Shown: positions 33,860 through 46,751, counted from the first letter of the stretch. The stretch: 64,000 nt of DNA from Peribolospora baueri (GCA_029717555.1 JAMDHS010000014.1:1-64000), one strand, 5' to 3'. Made by a program: numbers and translations. Notes: a model not told the origin generated them from the letters alone.

Positions 33860-34796
33860 ATGGCCGACACCAGCAAGCAGGCTAAGAGGGCTCAGAACCC
33901 TATGAGGGAGTTGAAGGTCGACAAGCTCGTCATCAGTGAGTAAAGGCGGCGCCGTTTTTGCCCTTTGACTATTCACTAGGTTCGATGGGTGGTAGCTGAG
34001 GTGTCGCTGTCCCCGTATTGGTCGCTGTCGGCCCACCGCGCAGACATCTCCGTGGGCGAGTCTGGTGACCGTCTCACCCGTGCCTCCAAGGTGCTGGAGC
34101 AGCTCACCGGTCAAAGCCCCGTCACCTCCAAGGCCCGCTACACCGTGCGTACGTTCGGCATCAGACGTAACGAGAAGATTGCTGTGCACGTCACCGTTCG
34201 CGGCCCGAAGGCGGAGGAAATCCTTGAGCGCGGTCTCAAGGTCAAGGAGTACGAGCTCCGGAGGAAGAACTTCAGCGACACCGGTAACTTCGGTTTCGGT
34301 ATCCAGGAGCACATTGACTTGGGCATCAAGTACGACCCTGGCATCGGTATTTTCGGCATGGACTTCTACGTTGTCGTGAGTATTGAGAGGCAGCTGGTCC
34401 AGTTCAGCCTGTCTGAGATTTCGTCGCTTGACGCTCATCTTCTTCTCTGCGACAGATGGGCCGTCCTGGTAACCGTGTGGCTCGGCGCAAGGTGAAGAAG
34501 GCTCGGGTCGGCTTCCCCCACCGCATTAAGGTCAGTCGCTGGTCCTTTGGCTTGTCATGTCCCTTCAGCAGTCTGAGACTGCTTCCTTTTTTACCACCGG
34601 AAACACGTTGGCGATTAATAGAAGGAGGAAACTGCCCAATGGTTCAAGCAGAGGGTGAGTTACGAACGCCATCTTCGAGGCACGCCATCGGGCAGGTGCC
34701 GACCATGGAGTCCAATGTGTGAATAGAAAGAGAGTGTGCTGACCGATTTGGGTCTCCATCTGATCCGCATAGTTCGATGGCATCATCATGCGCTAG
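33860..34796 (+). CDS. RPL11: 60S ribosomal protein uL5 (L11)
   Basis: Five exons: 33860-33935, 34044-34375, 34456-34530, 34622-34654, 34773-34796; 179 residues (yeast Rpl11 is 174). Typical sequence runs through: [80 protein letters not shown], then [18 protein letters not shown] and [16 protein letters not shown] at the end. uL5 contacts 5S rRNA and enters pre-60S particles as part of the 5S RNP with uL18. The last coding exon is only 24 bases. Third positions are strongly C-biased, as expected of a highly expressed gene. Confidence 0.97.
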
Positions 34797-35542
34797 ACAG
34801 TGGCCGCCCAGGCCCGATCGTCTATTCCTGGCCTTGCGCGCACACATGTAAAGTACAGTACATCATGACGATGGCCCTTTTCGTTACAACGCAATGGGCG
34901 AAAGGCGTCATTGGTCGTCGGTGCGCTTGGTTGTCCTCACCTTCCTCTCTCGCCCTCTTCCGCATGTCTCCTATGGCTCCTCCCTTCATGCCCATCCACC
35001 TTAATCCCGGCCAGCTGCGGCGCCGGGCTGCCCGTGGATCTCTTCATTTACTCGTTGTATGCGTAGGCGCCGTGACTGGAAAAAAGGAGACGAGCGTCTC
35101 TGTTCACCACAGCTGGGACAGGCAGGGTTCAAGAGGGAGAGAGGGAAAGGTGTCATTCAACGGCTGGGAAAGCGTTTTCCCGAGGGGCTGTCATTAATGT
35201 AATGTGGATTGGAGCCTGCGATGAGGTCGGAGAGAGCTCCACAAGGTGCAAGCGAATACGCAGAGTCACGTTATACGCTCGAGACTGGGACTGACCAGGT
35301 CAACCACATGTTCTACGGCTAGATATGGCGAGTACATCCATCCACCCCTTTCCCCCAGCTGAACCGAACCGAACCGAACTGAGCGGAGCTCCACGACCTC
35401 CGAACAAAAAAAAATACAGGCTCGTACGCGCCCAAGGCGAGCGAGGGATGCATGCCGAAAAGATGACCACCACCAGAGCACTCGCGTCCATCCCTTCCCT
35501 TCCTTCCTTTTCGAGGCGCACGGCATATATCGGAGCGAAGCT
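34797..35542. other. Convergent 3' region between RPL11 and the SYLF gene
   Basis: 746 bases between two stop codons on opposite strands. It should contain both 3' UTRs. No gene or structured element is seen; frames of up to 150 residues have no resemblance to known families. Confidence 0.5.
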
Positions 35543-38196
35543 TCACACACCCTCTTGCGAAGATCGCCTCGAGTCGTCCGTGCGGCTGGAGTCGATTGCG
35601 GTCGATATGGGACGCCTGCGAGGCGGCCTGGCCCACTTCTCCTCCTCCTCCTCATGTGCGTCGTCGTCGTCGTTACCCTTATGACACGGTGGAGAGATGC
35701 CGTCTGCTTCCACCACACCACCGACATCCACCGGACGATGTTCAGATGTCGTCGATGTCCGGGCGTCACTGCTCTTTCCCGTGCATGTCCGTGTCCGTGT
35801 CTCGTCTGAAGGTTCGCCAGACGGGAAGGCGGTAGCGGGCGTGTAAGGGGTGATGGGCGTGACAGGGATGCTGGCGGGCGGGGAGGACTCGCTAAAAAGC
35901 GAAGGAGGCGGGGTAATGCTCGAGATGGACGAACTATCCTCTTCTTCTTCCTCCTCGCCGTGTTCCTCTCTGTCGTCGTCGTCGTCGTCGTCGTTGTCGT
36001 CGAGGCGGACGGGGCCCGGAGGTGGGGACTGGACGTCTGCTGCATCCTCCCCGGGTTGGAGCTGCCCCTGCTCCCCTCGGATCTTGTTCGTGGTCTCGCC
36101 GTCGGTCCCTGACGGGAAGGTGGCGGGCGGTGGGTGTGAAGCTGGGCTGCTCCATCGTGGCGGCAAAGGCCTCGGAGGTCGCGCAGCGGTCGCCGCCGTC
36201 CGAGCGGTCCGAGCCATCCTCGACCGGGGCCGGGGCCTGGGGATCATAACCAACCGCTTCCGGTTTGTGAGGCTCTCGTCGTCGTAGAAGCCCACCACTC
36301 TGCCTTCGCCCTCCGTCCAGTACTGCCTCACGTCCCGATGCACGGGCGGAGGTTCGAGCTCATACGCCTCCTGCCTCTTCCTCCTCTCTTCCTCGTCCTC
36401 CTCGTCCTCCCCATCCGAGGAACTGGAGATGATGCCATTATCCTCGAAAAACTTGAGCTGCTCGGGAGTAGGGGGTAAGCGAAGCGTCTCGCCTTCTCCC
36501 AGCTCGAGCTCGGACAGGGAGGAGAGGTGAGCGATGGAAGTGACGCCCAGATCATCCTCGAGCTTGGACCCTTGCGCTCGTCCCGTTTCCGCATCTCGAA
36601 GAGCGGCATGGAGAGATCGGGCCTCCGGAGGCACACGTACGCGGCCGGAGAGGATATCGCCGGCTTTGATGCCGGGCCCTAGGTGATGGGGGAAAGCATC
36701 GAGGTGAAGACGAATGAAAGTATCAAGCAGCTGCTTCGGAGCTTCGAGGCCTCCCCCACGTGATTAGAAGAAGGAGCACACTCACAGCAGTAGAACCGCC
36801 TAGTCGAAGGCGAGGAGAGGTGATCGAAGAAAATTCGAACGGCAACAAAGTCAGGCCAACGATCACGCCCCGAAGCAGCGCAGCGAATCGGCTCGGTGGA
36901 GCCTTGAATCCATGGAGGGAGAGAGAACGACAAAGTAACTCACTCGTTCTCGTCGAAACGGTCGATGAACAACTGGGCCATGACCTCGGCGCCCATGTAC
37001 AGTCCTCTGCTTCGCACGTAGGAGAAAATAGGCGCACGCTCGATGCCCATTTCGGCCGAGCCTCCAGCTCCAACCGGGCCCGCTGCGACTGCGAGCTCAC
37101 TGCCGATGGTGACCTTGTGGGTGCGGAAGGAGTCGAGCGCTTTTTGCGTGCGGAGGATCAGGATGCTAAAGAGCTCGGAGTGCGGACATTCAGATTGGGT
37201 GCGGAGCGAGCAGGGTCTAAGAGCATGCCCGAGAAATCAACGAGGGCCACTCACACGTCGAAGATCTGTCGGACGAAACAAAATAATAAGGCGATGTGTA
37301 TCCGACAGTCAGTTCTGTTCAGGTCACGAGCGAACGTGCGGGCTGTGGCGAGTCCGATCGGTACGACTCACGTCGAACCCCAACATGAGACCTGCGGAAA
37401 GGTTGTTTGGACTGAGGGCAGACGGCGCGGACCAAGCTGTGGTGAGGAGACGAGAGCGCCAGGAAGAACAGGTAGGCAGGCACTGTCAGTTATCGCCCGA
37501 ACGTCGTCGCGCTCAGGATCTCAAGTCGTTCGTCCACTCACATCCGTCCGCAAGCCGGCCCATGACGAGGCCACCGCCGCCCGCACCGCCAAACGGTGCG
37601 ATTCCGGACCTCATGGCGGTGTAGATAACGATCCCTTTGGCTTCGTGGATCACTGAAGGCGGCACTTTGCGACTTCAACACAAACGAGGCAAGGTTCACG
37701 CTCGGTTGGGATCAGTTCAGCGAGGCCGAGTAGCCAACCCAACCCGTCCACCGGCGCCGGCGACGAATGCCGACCGCAGAAGCACTCACAGCACCTTCCT
37801 CTTCTTCTTCATCCACCCCTCTCCGCCCTCCACCTTGACCGTCTCCTCCTTCTCGACCACCAGGCCCTGTGCGGTGAAGGCGCGAAGGATGCGCTCGCAC
37901 TTGGCCAGCTCGAGAGGCATGTCGTTCGACTGGGGCCAGAAGCGCTCCGCGCCGACCTCTGTGTTGGCAACGGCACGGCGAACGCGGGAGACGGACGGTC
38001 AGTGAAGTGAGAATGGGAAGGGCAGAGAGGTGCGTCCTTGCGAGCAGTCGGACTCACTGGCAGCGCCGGCGTTGGCATATCCTCCTGCCCAGTCGGACGC
38101 CTTGATGGCCTTGTGGGCGGCGCTAATGCCCCATCTCTTCCAGCGGGAGTCGCCGGGGGGAGCGGAGGCGCGCTTGGCCTGGACGGAGGAGGACAT
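35543..38196 (-). CDS. SYLF-domain (Ysc84/Lsb3-type) lipid- and actin-binding protein without SH3
   Basis: Eight minus-strand exons: 38058-38196, 37790-37958, 37542-37672, 37372-37436, 37255-37265, 36944-37165, 36786-36799, 35543-36678; 628 residues. The SYLF domain (about 50-275) shows LAKCERILRAFTAQG, IVIYTAMRSGIAPFGGAGGG, LMLGFDIFDVILILRTQKAL, FRTHKVTIGSELAVAAGPVG, APIFSYVRSRGLYMGAEV and ERFYCWPGIKAGDILSGRVR. In yeast Ysc84 and human SH3YL1 this domain binds phosphoinositides and actin at endocytic sites, and an SH3 domain follows. Here the C-terminal half is acidic, Ser/Pro-rich and disordered, with no SH3. Exons 5 and 7 are microexons of 11 and 14 nt. Domain identity is strong; cell role is inferred. 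Confidence 0.9.
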
Positions 38197-38885
38197 GGGA
38201 GGGGGAAGTGAGTAGGTGTGAAGGTGGTGGCGGTGGAAAGAAGCCGGCGGTGGAAGAGGAAGAAGGGCGACTGACGTCCATGCTTCGATGCCATGCCACT
38301 CATCCATCCTTTCCTCCGTTCATCATCCATCGAGTTCTTTGATACCGTTTGCCAATATCGTCACCATTTATCACACCGGCCCGGCAACGACCGCGCTCGG
38401 CAGCTCGGCACCATCCTCCGATCAATCAATCGCCCGATCCGCCGCGATCGGCTTCGGTCGGCCGAACGCTGCTGCGGACGCGTTCATTAGCAAATGGGTG
38501 GGTCCTCAGCTCGCAGAGCGTTGCATCAGAAGCAACATGGAAGATCAGCAGAGACGAAGGGAATGGAAAGGAAGGGCAAGAGGGGGAGGAAGGGAGGGAG
38601 GAAGGAAGGAAAGAAAGTAGAAGAGAAACAATAAAACATGAAAGCGAAAACGAAAACGGCACCGGACAGGGCTTCAATTTCAGTAAGCCATGACAGGGGG
38701 AAAGCGACCTGTTCGAGAGTTTACGTAGTCGAGGCACGACGCGAAGCTCGCTGGCCACCCGGGCCAGCGACGCACGTATTCGCTAGTGCCCGAACCAGCA
38801 GGACGACTGGACGGACCACCTCCCCAATAATGCTACATTCGGGACTCGGTGTCCCACGAGGTCCGCACCACCTCGGACGACCTCC
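38197..38885. promoter_or_regulatory. SYLF gene promoter and RXT3 3' UTR
   Basis: 689 bases between the SYLF gene's ATG and the RXT3 stop, both minus strand. It includes a purine-rich GGAA/GGGA tract near 38560-38625. No gene supported. Confidence 0.5.
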
Positions 38886-41800
38886 TCAGACCCTACTACC
38901 GATCGGCACCAACGGCGACCTCGCTGGCGTCCTCGTACCTATGACAGAAGCTCCTTCCGCACCGTTCGCACCGGGGCCGTGCCCAATATTGCCCCTGCCA
39001 TTCCGCACAACACCAACGCCGCCGCTATCGGGGAGCACGGGCAGGGCGGCGGCCAGCTTCTTCCTCTTCGTCCTCGGCTCCCACTCCTTTACCCTTCCTC
39101 TCGGCCGCTCTTCGTCCGCCGCTGAGTTGGAGGCGACGGCGGCAGCTGCAGCTGCGGCCGTCTTGCCCGTCTTGGTCGTTCGCGACTTTGAAATCGTCGG
39201 AGTCGCGGTCGCGCCGCTCCGATGGCCGCTGCCCGCTCCTCCTCCAGCGGAAGAGACTCGAGAAAGCGGGGACGCATACCTCTTCGATCCTGATCCCGAT
39301 GCAGCCGCGGGGGAGCCTGGCGCAGCACGACCCGCCGAGACGAGAGCGCCGACGGGACGGCGGCGTGCGTTTAAGCCGAGCGCGGAGGCAGACGGCTGGA
39401 GGGAGTGCGAGTTGGGCACGGAGGGTAACACGGCCTGGACGGCGCGCAGCGACGGCCCACGATTCGTGATCCCCGAGTGGTGCACCTGTGAAGGGGACGA
39501 ATGGAGGCCGGGTGCCAAATCGGAGGGTCGAAGGCGGTTGTCGAAGACTCGCTGACGCGCGGAGAGGTAGGCCGATATGCGAGGTTTGACGAGGTGGCGA
39601 CTGCGAAAGGCAGCGCCGTGCTGTGGGAGACGCACGTAGCAAAGGGCGAGAGGGAGAGAATGAACAAGTCGTGTCGCCTCGAGGTGTGGCGTACAGTCCT
39701 TGACCTTATTCGGACGGCCGGTCGAGTTGACGCGGCAGTTCAATCACTCACCTCGATCGTCCGAACGCTATCGATCACCAAACTGACCCCATCGTGCGAG
39801 TTGCCCCAGCTCCTGCTCCGGAGCCCTCCTCTCGCGCTGCCTTGATAGTGAATCAGCCGGGGGGCGACTCGGAGCGTGACCGACAGATCCGGGACGGGAA
39901 CGGAGATTGGCGTGACGACACGCTTCACGTCCTCGCCGTTGCTTCGCGTCGACGCTTTGGCGTCCGCTTTAATTGCGGGCTGGTCGGCTGCAGTTGGAGC
40001 GACGTCGGCAGACGCGTTTTCGGCGGCCGCGTTCTCTCTCCCTTTGGAAGGAGGGGCAGCAGCGGTGGGGCCTCCACGCGCTTGCTCGTCAACGACGTCC
40101 ATCCGCGAATCATCCTCCTCTCGATCAGCCGGTTTTCCTTCCTTCATCTCACCGCCCGCTTCCCCGTCATCGGTAGCAGCCTTCTCACTCCTCACCGCCC
40201 CCGCCTCCACCTCTGCGCCTCCCCGTTCGCTCCCTGCCTTCTCCTCCGCAGAGTCGACGACTTTCCTAGGCCCACCCCCGCTATCGCCATCCCCTTCCCC
40301 ACGTCCCTCCTTCCTCCCCTCTTGATCCGCGTCATCGCCGAGGACCACCCACCCACCATGAAGGACCATAGCCAACACGTCCGAATCGTCCGTGTACACG
40401 TCGGTGCCCCACAACTTGCGCCTCCTGACAGGTTCCAGCTCCGCCACGGCGTGCCGGGAGGAGGAGAGGGGGGTGGTAGAGGAAAGCTTGGTGGGTTCCG
40501 AGGAAGACGAAGACGTCTCGACGCGAGGCTTCTTGTTCGGTCTCGCTTCCTTCTCCGCTGTGCCTTGCTGGACACCCGGCTCTCCTCGCTCGTCCTTTCC
40601 GTCCTCCTTCTTTCTCGCCTCTTGTCGTCCCTGGCGTCCTTCAAGCTCGCCGTTCCCCTCACCACGTACCCACCACCCGGTTCTTTCTATACGACCGCCC
40701 TCGCCTTCTCTCTGCTCGTACCCCTCACCTCCTTCGGGCCGGACGTACGGCCCAAGCAGAGCCCCGGGAATACGCACCTCGAGCGTAGCGCCGACGTTGG
40801 AAGCGAGCAGATCGCCAGGAAGAAGCGGGTCGACCAGTGGCGTGTAGAGGAAGTGGCCGAGGTGCTTTGGCGTAGACGACAGCTCGCCGGCTTCGTGCGC
40901 AGCCTCTTTTCGCTTGTCCTTATCCTTGTCCTGATCCGCGCCCGGCACGTCGGTCGTCTCGCCCGCTGAGGTCTTGTTACCTGGCCTAGCACCGCCGCCG
41001 CTGGCGACGGAAGCCGCCTTTTGCAGTTTCCTAGCCGCCGCACGCTCTTTCCTCTCCCTAGCCGCCTCCTCCGCCTTCTCCTCCCCGCCCATCTCCTCCT
41101 CCTCCTCCCCGCCCCCCTCAGCGAGGGCGAGCGCAACCTCCCTCTCCCTCCTCGCCCGTTCACGCGTCACCTCCTCCATCCGCCTCAGCACGAGATCGTT
41201 CTTCACCGTCAGCTTCATCGCTGATGGAGACGGAGGATGGAGCGTCTCGTGCTCCGCTTGCGATTGCGCCCGGGCTTGGGCGCGCGCAGCGGCGGCGGCC
41301 ATGCCGGCGGGATGGTAGGAGGCAAAAGCGGGAGGCACACCGCTCCTATCGAGGTGTGAGTCGGCACGCACGGCCTCCTCGCCCATTCGCGACGACGCCT
41401 GGCGGCTCATTTCGGCGGCGGCGGCGGCGGCCTGAGGCGGTAGATAGCAGGGATCGTAATGAGGGTCGAGCCCGGCAGCTTCTCCTCCACCATACGGTGG
41501 CGTCTCCGGGCCCACATACTCGGCGTGGAGATGTGGGTGAGGGTGGTGATGGTGGTGGCGGGACATGGGCTGTGGAGGGTACTGTACCTGATGCTGGCGC
41601 GGAGGAGGCTGCTGCTGCGGATGACGATGGTCGTGCGGCGGGGGAGCGAAGACGGCGGGGGCAGGGGCGTGGTGGTGATGGTGGTGGTGGTGGTGCATCG
41701 CCGCCTCAGAGACGGGCGGCGGAGGGTACTCTGGGAGCATGTGATGATGATGGGGCGGATGGTACGGGTGCTGGTGATGTGGATGATGCGGCGACGGCTG

Positions 41801-44577
41801 GGAACGATCTCCGGGCGAGACGACTTTTCCCACAGCTTTGTCCCCTCGCTCTCCATCTCGCCGCTGCTCCCCGCCCGACGGCTGATGAGGCGAAGCCGCA
41901 TGCGGAGGGTATCCGCCGGGATATATTCTAGTGTGCTCGGTCGCCGCAGGCAATGGAGCGAAGACGGATGCGGAGTGGGCGGACGAAGCAAGGGAAGAGG
42001 AGCCCGGAGGAAGGGGAGCCGGCTGCTGCTGCTGCTGCTGCTGAGAGCGTCTGTCGGCCGATGATAGGACGTTTGCCCCCCCGCCGTCTCCGGCACCACC
42101 ATAGGGAGGCTGCTCCCTTTGCTCAGTGGTGCCGAACACAGCGTCAGAAGGTGCCGAAATCGACATGGGAGGCGCAGCCGCGGCCGACACGGTCCCACCA
42201 GAGCGCTTGCGCTTGTGTGTGCCTGCCTGTGCTTGCGTCGCTGTCGCCGGCGGAGGACCGACGGGCAGTCCGGCCATCGACGTGTTGGCGCTTCCGTCGG
42301 TCGGCAAGTAATCGCCCGGTCCCAGTCGATTCGCCTTGGTCAATCCCGCAGACGCCGGATGCACTGGATAGTTGGGCGCGTACGACTGTGAATAAAGGTC
42401 TTCTCGCTGGTGCTGGTGCTGGTGCTGTTGGTGCTGCTGGTGATGGTGGGGCGACTCGTAGCGCCGAGGCTCCTGGTGTTGGTGCTGCTGCCGCTCTCTC
42501 GCGCGGTAGTCTTCATGAGACTGGTCAAGCGGCGACGTCTGTTGTGACGCCTGTCCGGACGGGGGTGACGCGTGCGGACGAGTGCTGACGTCCACTTGCG
42601 GCCCCGACGGGCGCCGAGACGAATGCGACGAAACCGATTGTCCAGACACGGACGTGGATATGTGCGCCGACCGGCCGGGGCTCGCCGCTTCGCTGGCGGG
42701 ACGTTGTTGTTGCTTGCGGTCCTGGCCGTAGCCTGGAGGCGGAGGCGGGGGAGCATAGTAATGTCCCTCGGAGGGGTGCACAGGGCCCGCGGGGTGCGCT
42801 GACGGAGGAGGTCCTTGCCCCGGCGGGGAGTGGAACGCAAATGACTGCGAAGCGCCTTGAGTGGCGGGCTCGTAGGACGACCTACCACCCTCCGTCGCAG
42901 GAGGCACGACGGCGCCCCAGGATCGTCCTTCGTAACCTTGGCCTGAACCGAGCTGACGCGCCCGCTCATGCTGCTGCGGCGAAGTCGGACCGTAGCTGGA
43001 TGGACCGAGCGCGCCGCTCGCGCTGGAAGCCGATCCCGGCGGACCGGACGGACGGCGAGCCTGACCGAAACGTCCACTGTCAGCCTCGTCGCCACGGTCG
43101 CCGGACAAGCGTGGCGTTTGCGATGGGCGTCGGTGCTGTGGCGAAGCGCTCATGTACGAGCTGGGGGTGGGCGACGTGGGCCGAGGGGGATACTGAGGTC
43201 CGTACTTGCCTCCCGAGGGAAGTCCATACGGGGACATGGACTCGGAATGCGTCTGCTGTCCATACGGGCGCTCGTGTCCTGCGGAAGGAGGTCGTTGAGG
43301 AGGACGACCGGAGCTCCTATCGTCCTGAATGGACGAAGGCGGCGGCATCATCTCCCTCTTGGGAGATGAAAGCGGCGTCGCGTGGGCAGAATAGCCCTGG
43401 GGAGGCAGCGGAGCTTGGGAGAACTTGGAGCCGGGAGGCGAGCCGCTGCCGGCCAGTGTCGGTGCGCGAGCGCTGACCATGTTCGGTTCCGATCCAGCGC
43501 TGGACGAGGCAGGGCGATGACCCTGACGATGAGGGGCCGGGGGAGGACCATAGGGACCGTGAGAAGAGAGCGGCGGCAGCTGAGACGACTGCTGCCGTTG
43601 TTGTTGCACATGACCAGCCGAGCCGCCGTAGTGCCTATCGCGCTCGCGCTCCTTATCCCTGTCCGCACGGCCGGCCGGCCCGAGGATGGAGGACATGCTC
43701 ATGGGGTCGGACCTGGCCGACGCTCCGGGACTCGTATGTGGGCTCCATCCCAACGAGCCCAAAGGAGGCAAACTGGGACCGCGGGACGTCCCAGGAGGAT
43801 TATGTCCCAGCGGCAGCCCTCCTACCGAAGGTGGCGAGGGCGGCGGTAGGGTGAACCGACCGGCGGAAGGTCGCCGGGAGTGCTCGGGCGCACCACCAGG
43901 CGGCAAGACTTGAGACGGATGGGAGGAAGAAGACAAGGGAGCATGTGAAGGAGGCGGTCCAGCGTGGTCCCAGGAGACAGGCGCGCTGGTCTCAGCCGGC
44001 ATTCTGGGACTTGAGGCGGGGAGGGAAGGAGGACCGGAGGGAGGAAGTGGGGGATAGCCTGATCGGTACGAGCGGCGGGAAGGCGAGATTTATGTAAGGG
44101 ACAGAGCAAAGTCAACATGCATGCGTACATATCGGGTGGCGCTCCAACGCACTCGCGTCGACACGGAGAAGAGAGGGACACTGACCCGGATCGGTGGCAG
44201 CGTGTGCTCCGTCGCGCCCGGCACTGCCGCCATACATGACTGGTCCATCGGAGGCGGAGGACGTCGGCCTAGCTCCGGGCAAGGAAGGGGATGCAGAGAC
44301 GTGACGGTTGATTGGAGGCAAGGTGTTGGGAGGGATGTTGGGCGCCGAGGGCGGGTGGGGGGGGTGGTGCGAGATGGATTGCAGGTTGGGCGGCTGGAAG
44401 GAAGGCGTCGAGGAGTCTGGGGGCGAGAAGCACGTGAAGACGAGGAAGGGCAGGAGGATCAGCGATGGTCATGGCTCTGATACGAAAGCTCCGCGTTGGA
44501 CGAGGAGGAGGGTATGTCTCACCGGATGGCATCTCCTCGGCTGACTGAGGTTGGCCTGGAGGGCGGCCGGCGGACAT
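38886..44577 (-). CDS. RXT3: Rxt3, subunit of the Rpd3L histone deacetylase complex, giant form
   Basis: Four minus-strand exons: 44523-44577, 44186-44416, 39752-44058, 38886-39620; 1775 residues against 294 in yeast. About 1130 N-terminal residues are Pro/Ser/Gln/His-rich, with runs such as nine His and seven Gln. The Rxt3 domain is spread over about 1180-1540: LEVRIPGALLGPYV (near 1190), RRKLWGTDVYTDDSD (near 1303), DVLAMVLHGGW, then LRVAPRLIHYQGSARGGLRS and RSRSWGNSHDGVSLVIDSV (near 1515). Long charged inserts split these blocks. Rxt3 belongs to the large Rpd3 co-repressor complex in the nucleus. For the last intron I chose the acceptor at 39621-39622 because of its pyrimidine tract; an acceptor at 39705 would also keep frame and add 28 residues. 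Confidence 0.88.
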
Positions 44578-45525
44578 GGTCGCGTGACGGCGGCCGGAGC
44601 TGGCTACGCCGTGCTACGTACGTGGATTATCGAGTGCGGGCGGTGCAAAATGGGGCGGGCGCGATGGGAAGGTGGTTGGACGCGGGAGGGGGGTGAGAAG
44701 GTTTCTCGCACGGCGGTGGATGACGACGACGCAGGTACACGGAGAGGGCGCTGTATGCGCTGGGGTCGGACGGGTGTCGGACCGGGCGCGGTGAAGTGGG
44801 TTGGCGAAGGAAGATTGGGTGGCAGGAGGAGATGAGAAGAAGGGGAAAGAGGATGAGTTGGGCGAAGGAGGGGTTGATGGATGGCGAGGGCGAGGGCGAT
44901 GGTGATGGCGATGGCGATGGCGGATGGAAGGAGACGAGAAGGGGGCCGTCGTTGATCGAGGAACGGAGGACGGAAGGACGACGGACGGGGGTGGATGGAT
45001 GGGTGGATGGAATCGGGCACGGACGACTGCGGCACGCAGGTCGGCTCAGCTCAGCTCAGCGAGAAGGGACAATCGCGCCGGAGCCGCAGAGCTGCTGCGG
45101 CAATCATGGCTCGATAGACGACGCGCAAAGGGGAGGAGAGACGCCGAGATGAGCGATGAGCGGGGAGAAGCGACGCGAGCCGGTCTCCACAAGACGCAGT
45201 CCTCAGTACTCAGTCGGCTGCCGTTCTTGAGCGCCGTCCGGCGACGACCGTACCTGCGAGCGCCCAAGCGTTCCAGCGAGCGAACACGGACCGACCCTTG
45301 CCCATCCACGATCCACGATCCACGACCGAACGAGCAACCTCGCACTAAGCGTGCCGTGCTCCGACAATCGGTCGACCGCATGTCATCCCGGAATCACCGC
45401 AGCCGGCCGGCGGCCGCGGGCTTGCTCCACGTGGGTTCCATTTCCACGTGATCGATCGAATCGAACGGGTCGATTAGGCCGGCAAACGCTGGTACGTCCA
45501 TTCAATACCCGCACTCCCGGCGACC
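44578..45525. promoter_or_regulatory. Divergent promoter region between RXT3 and VPS25
   Basis: 948 bases between two start codons facing away from each other. Short GATGGC repeats lie near 44895-44925. Frames of up to 175 residues are explained by the repeats and GC content. No gene supported. Confidence 0.5.
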
Positions 45526-46751
45526 ATGCAAACACCGTCGAGCACAGGAGAGCCCTTCTCCCTGACATCGCCCACTAACGTCCCCCGGCCCGCGAACAAG
45601 GACGACGGGCAAACCAGCAGCGACGGGGCAAAACCAGGCCCGAAGGCAAAGGACAAGGGCAAGGGCAAGGTGACGTCCGACGGCTTCGTCTTGCCTTCCA
45701 TTCACGAATTTCCTCCCTTCTTCACGTGAGCGGCCTTTGTCTCTTTCCTGCTTTCGCCTTCAACTCCCGTTACTTTATTTACTTTTCTTTCTCTGCTCGC
45801 TGCCCCGATCCCGATCCCAGCCAGCAACCCAATCCGACAACATGGGCCTCCCAGTCCGCCCTTTGGGCCCAGCTCATCCTTTCCTACTGCCAGCATGCTC
45901 GCATCTTTCGACTCGACGCTGAGGGGCAGAAGGAGAGGGAGTCCGAGTTGTTTTCGAATCGAGCGATCGGTCGTAAGTGCGGTGCGGCTCTGCGTACAAG
46001 GGCTCGAGTTTGCCATGGAGCCCCGCCTCGTACAGACGAGTTCATCCTCGCTCACCCCATCGCGCTGCTCTTCCAGGTCGATTATCCCCCAAAACGCTAA
46101 AGAACATATTTGTGCAGATGGTCAAAGCCGGTAAGTGCCACGTTTGCACTCCGGTTCCGTATGAAGCGCGACGATCCGTTCTAACCCTTCCTTCTTCCAT
46201 CTCCCACTCGCCCTTTCGCCTTCGCCTAACTCGAATACCGGCCGCCGACGCAGGCCAAGCAGAATACGAGCCTCCGCGACAGACGTCGTCGGTGCTCGTG
46301 TATTGGCGCAGGCCGGACGAGTGGGGCGAGATCATCTACCACTGGGTGAGCCTCTTGGTTGTCCTCTCAGACTCGTTCTTCTATCCTTTCCGCTTTCTCA
46401 CCCTCCTCCTGGCGTTCGCTCGCTCTTCTGCTGCTGCGGACGATGGCGACGACAGGTGGTCGAGAGCGGCCTCAACGGCTCGATAATGACCCTCTTCGAG
46501 CTCACCGACGGTGACGCCGTCCAGGGCCAAGGTGAATCGGTCTCGTGCCTCTCTCTCCCCTTCCTGCTGTACCTCGGTGCTCACATCTCCCCTTCTCCGC
46601 TTTCGTCTCGCCCGACTGACCCCGCTTGTCAGAATTCACTTCCCTACCCCCCCCGCTCCTCCGCCGAGCCCTGGACTCGCTCGCCCGACAAGGCAAAGCA
46701 CAGACCTTCCGGGGCACAGAAGGCGATGGGGACGGTGTCAAATTTGTTTGA
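45526..46751 (+). CDS. VPS25: Vps25, ESCRT-II subunit
   Basis: Six exons: 45526-45725, 45821-45972, 46077-46130, 46254-46345, 46456-46531, 46633-46751; 230 residues. A 55-residue low-complexity leader, absent from yeast Vps25 (202 residues), precedes the diagnostic PPFF motif (FPPFFTQQPN). The two winged-helix domains follow: WASQSALWAQLILSYCQ, LFSNRAIGRRLSPKTLKNIF, SVLVYWRRPDEWGEIIYHWV, ESGLNGSIMTLFELTDGD and LLRRALDSLARQGKAQTFRG. Two Vps25 copies form the arms of the Y-shaped ESCRT-II complex, recruiting Vps20/ESCRT-III at endosomes. A downstream start is possible given the leader, but no ATG lies between 45527 and the PPFF motif in frame. Confidence 0.95.

Noticed and set aside
38638-39555. 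305-residue plus-strand open frame
   Set aside because: It is antisense to the last exon of RXT3, shows no domain, and its alanine and proline runs mirror the RXT3 coding strand.
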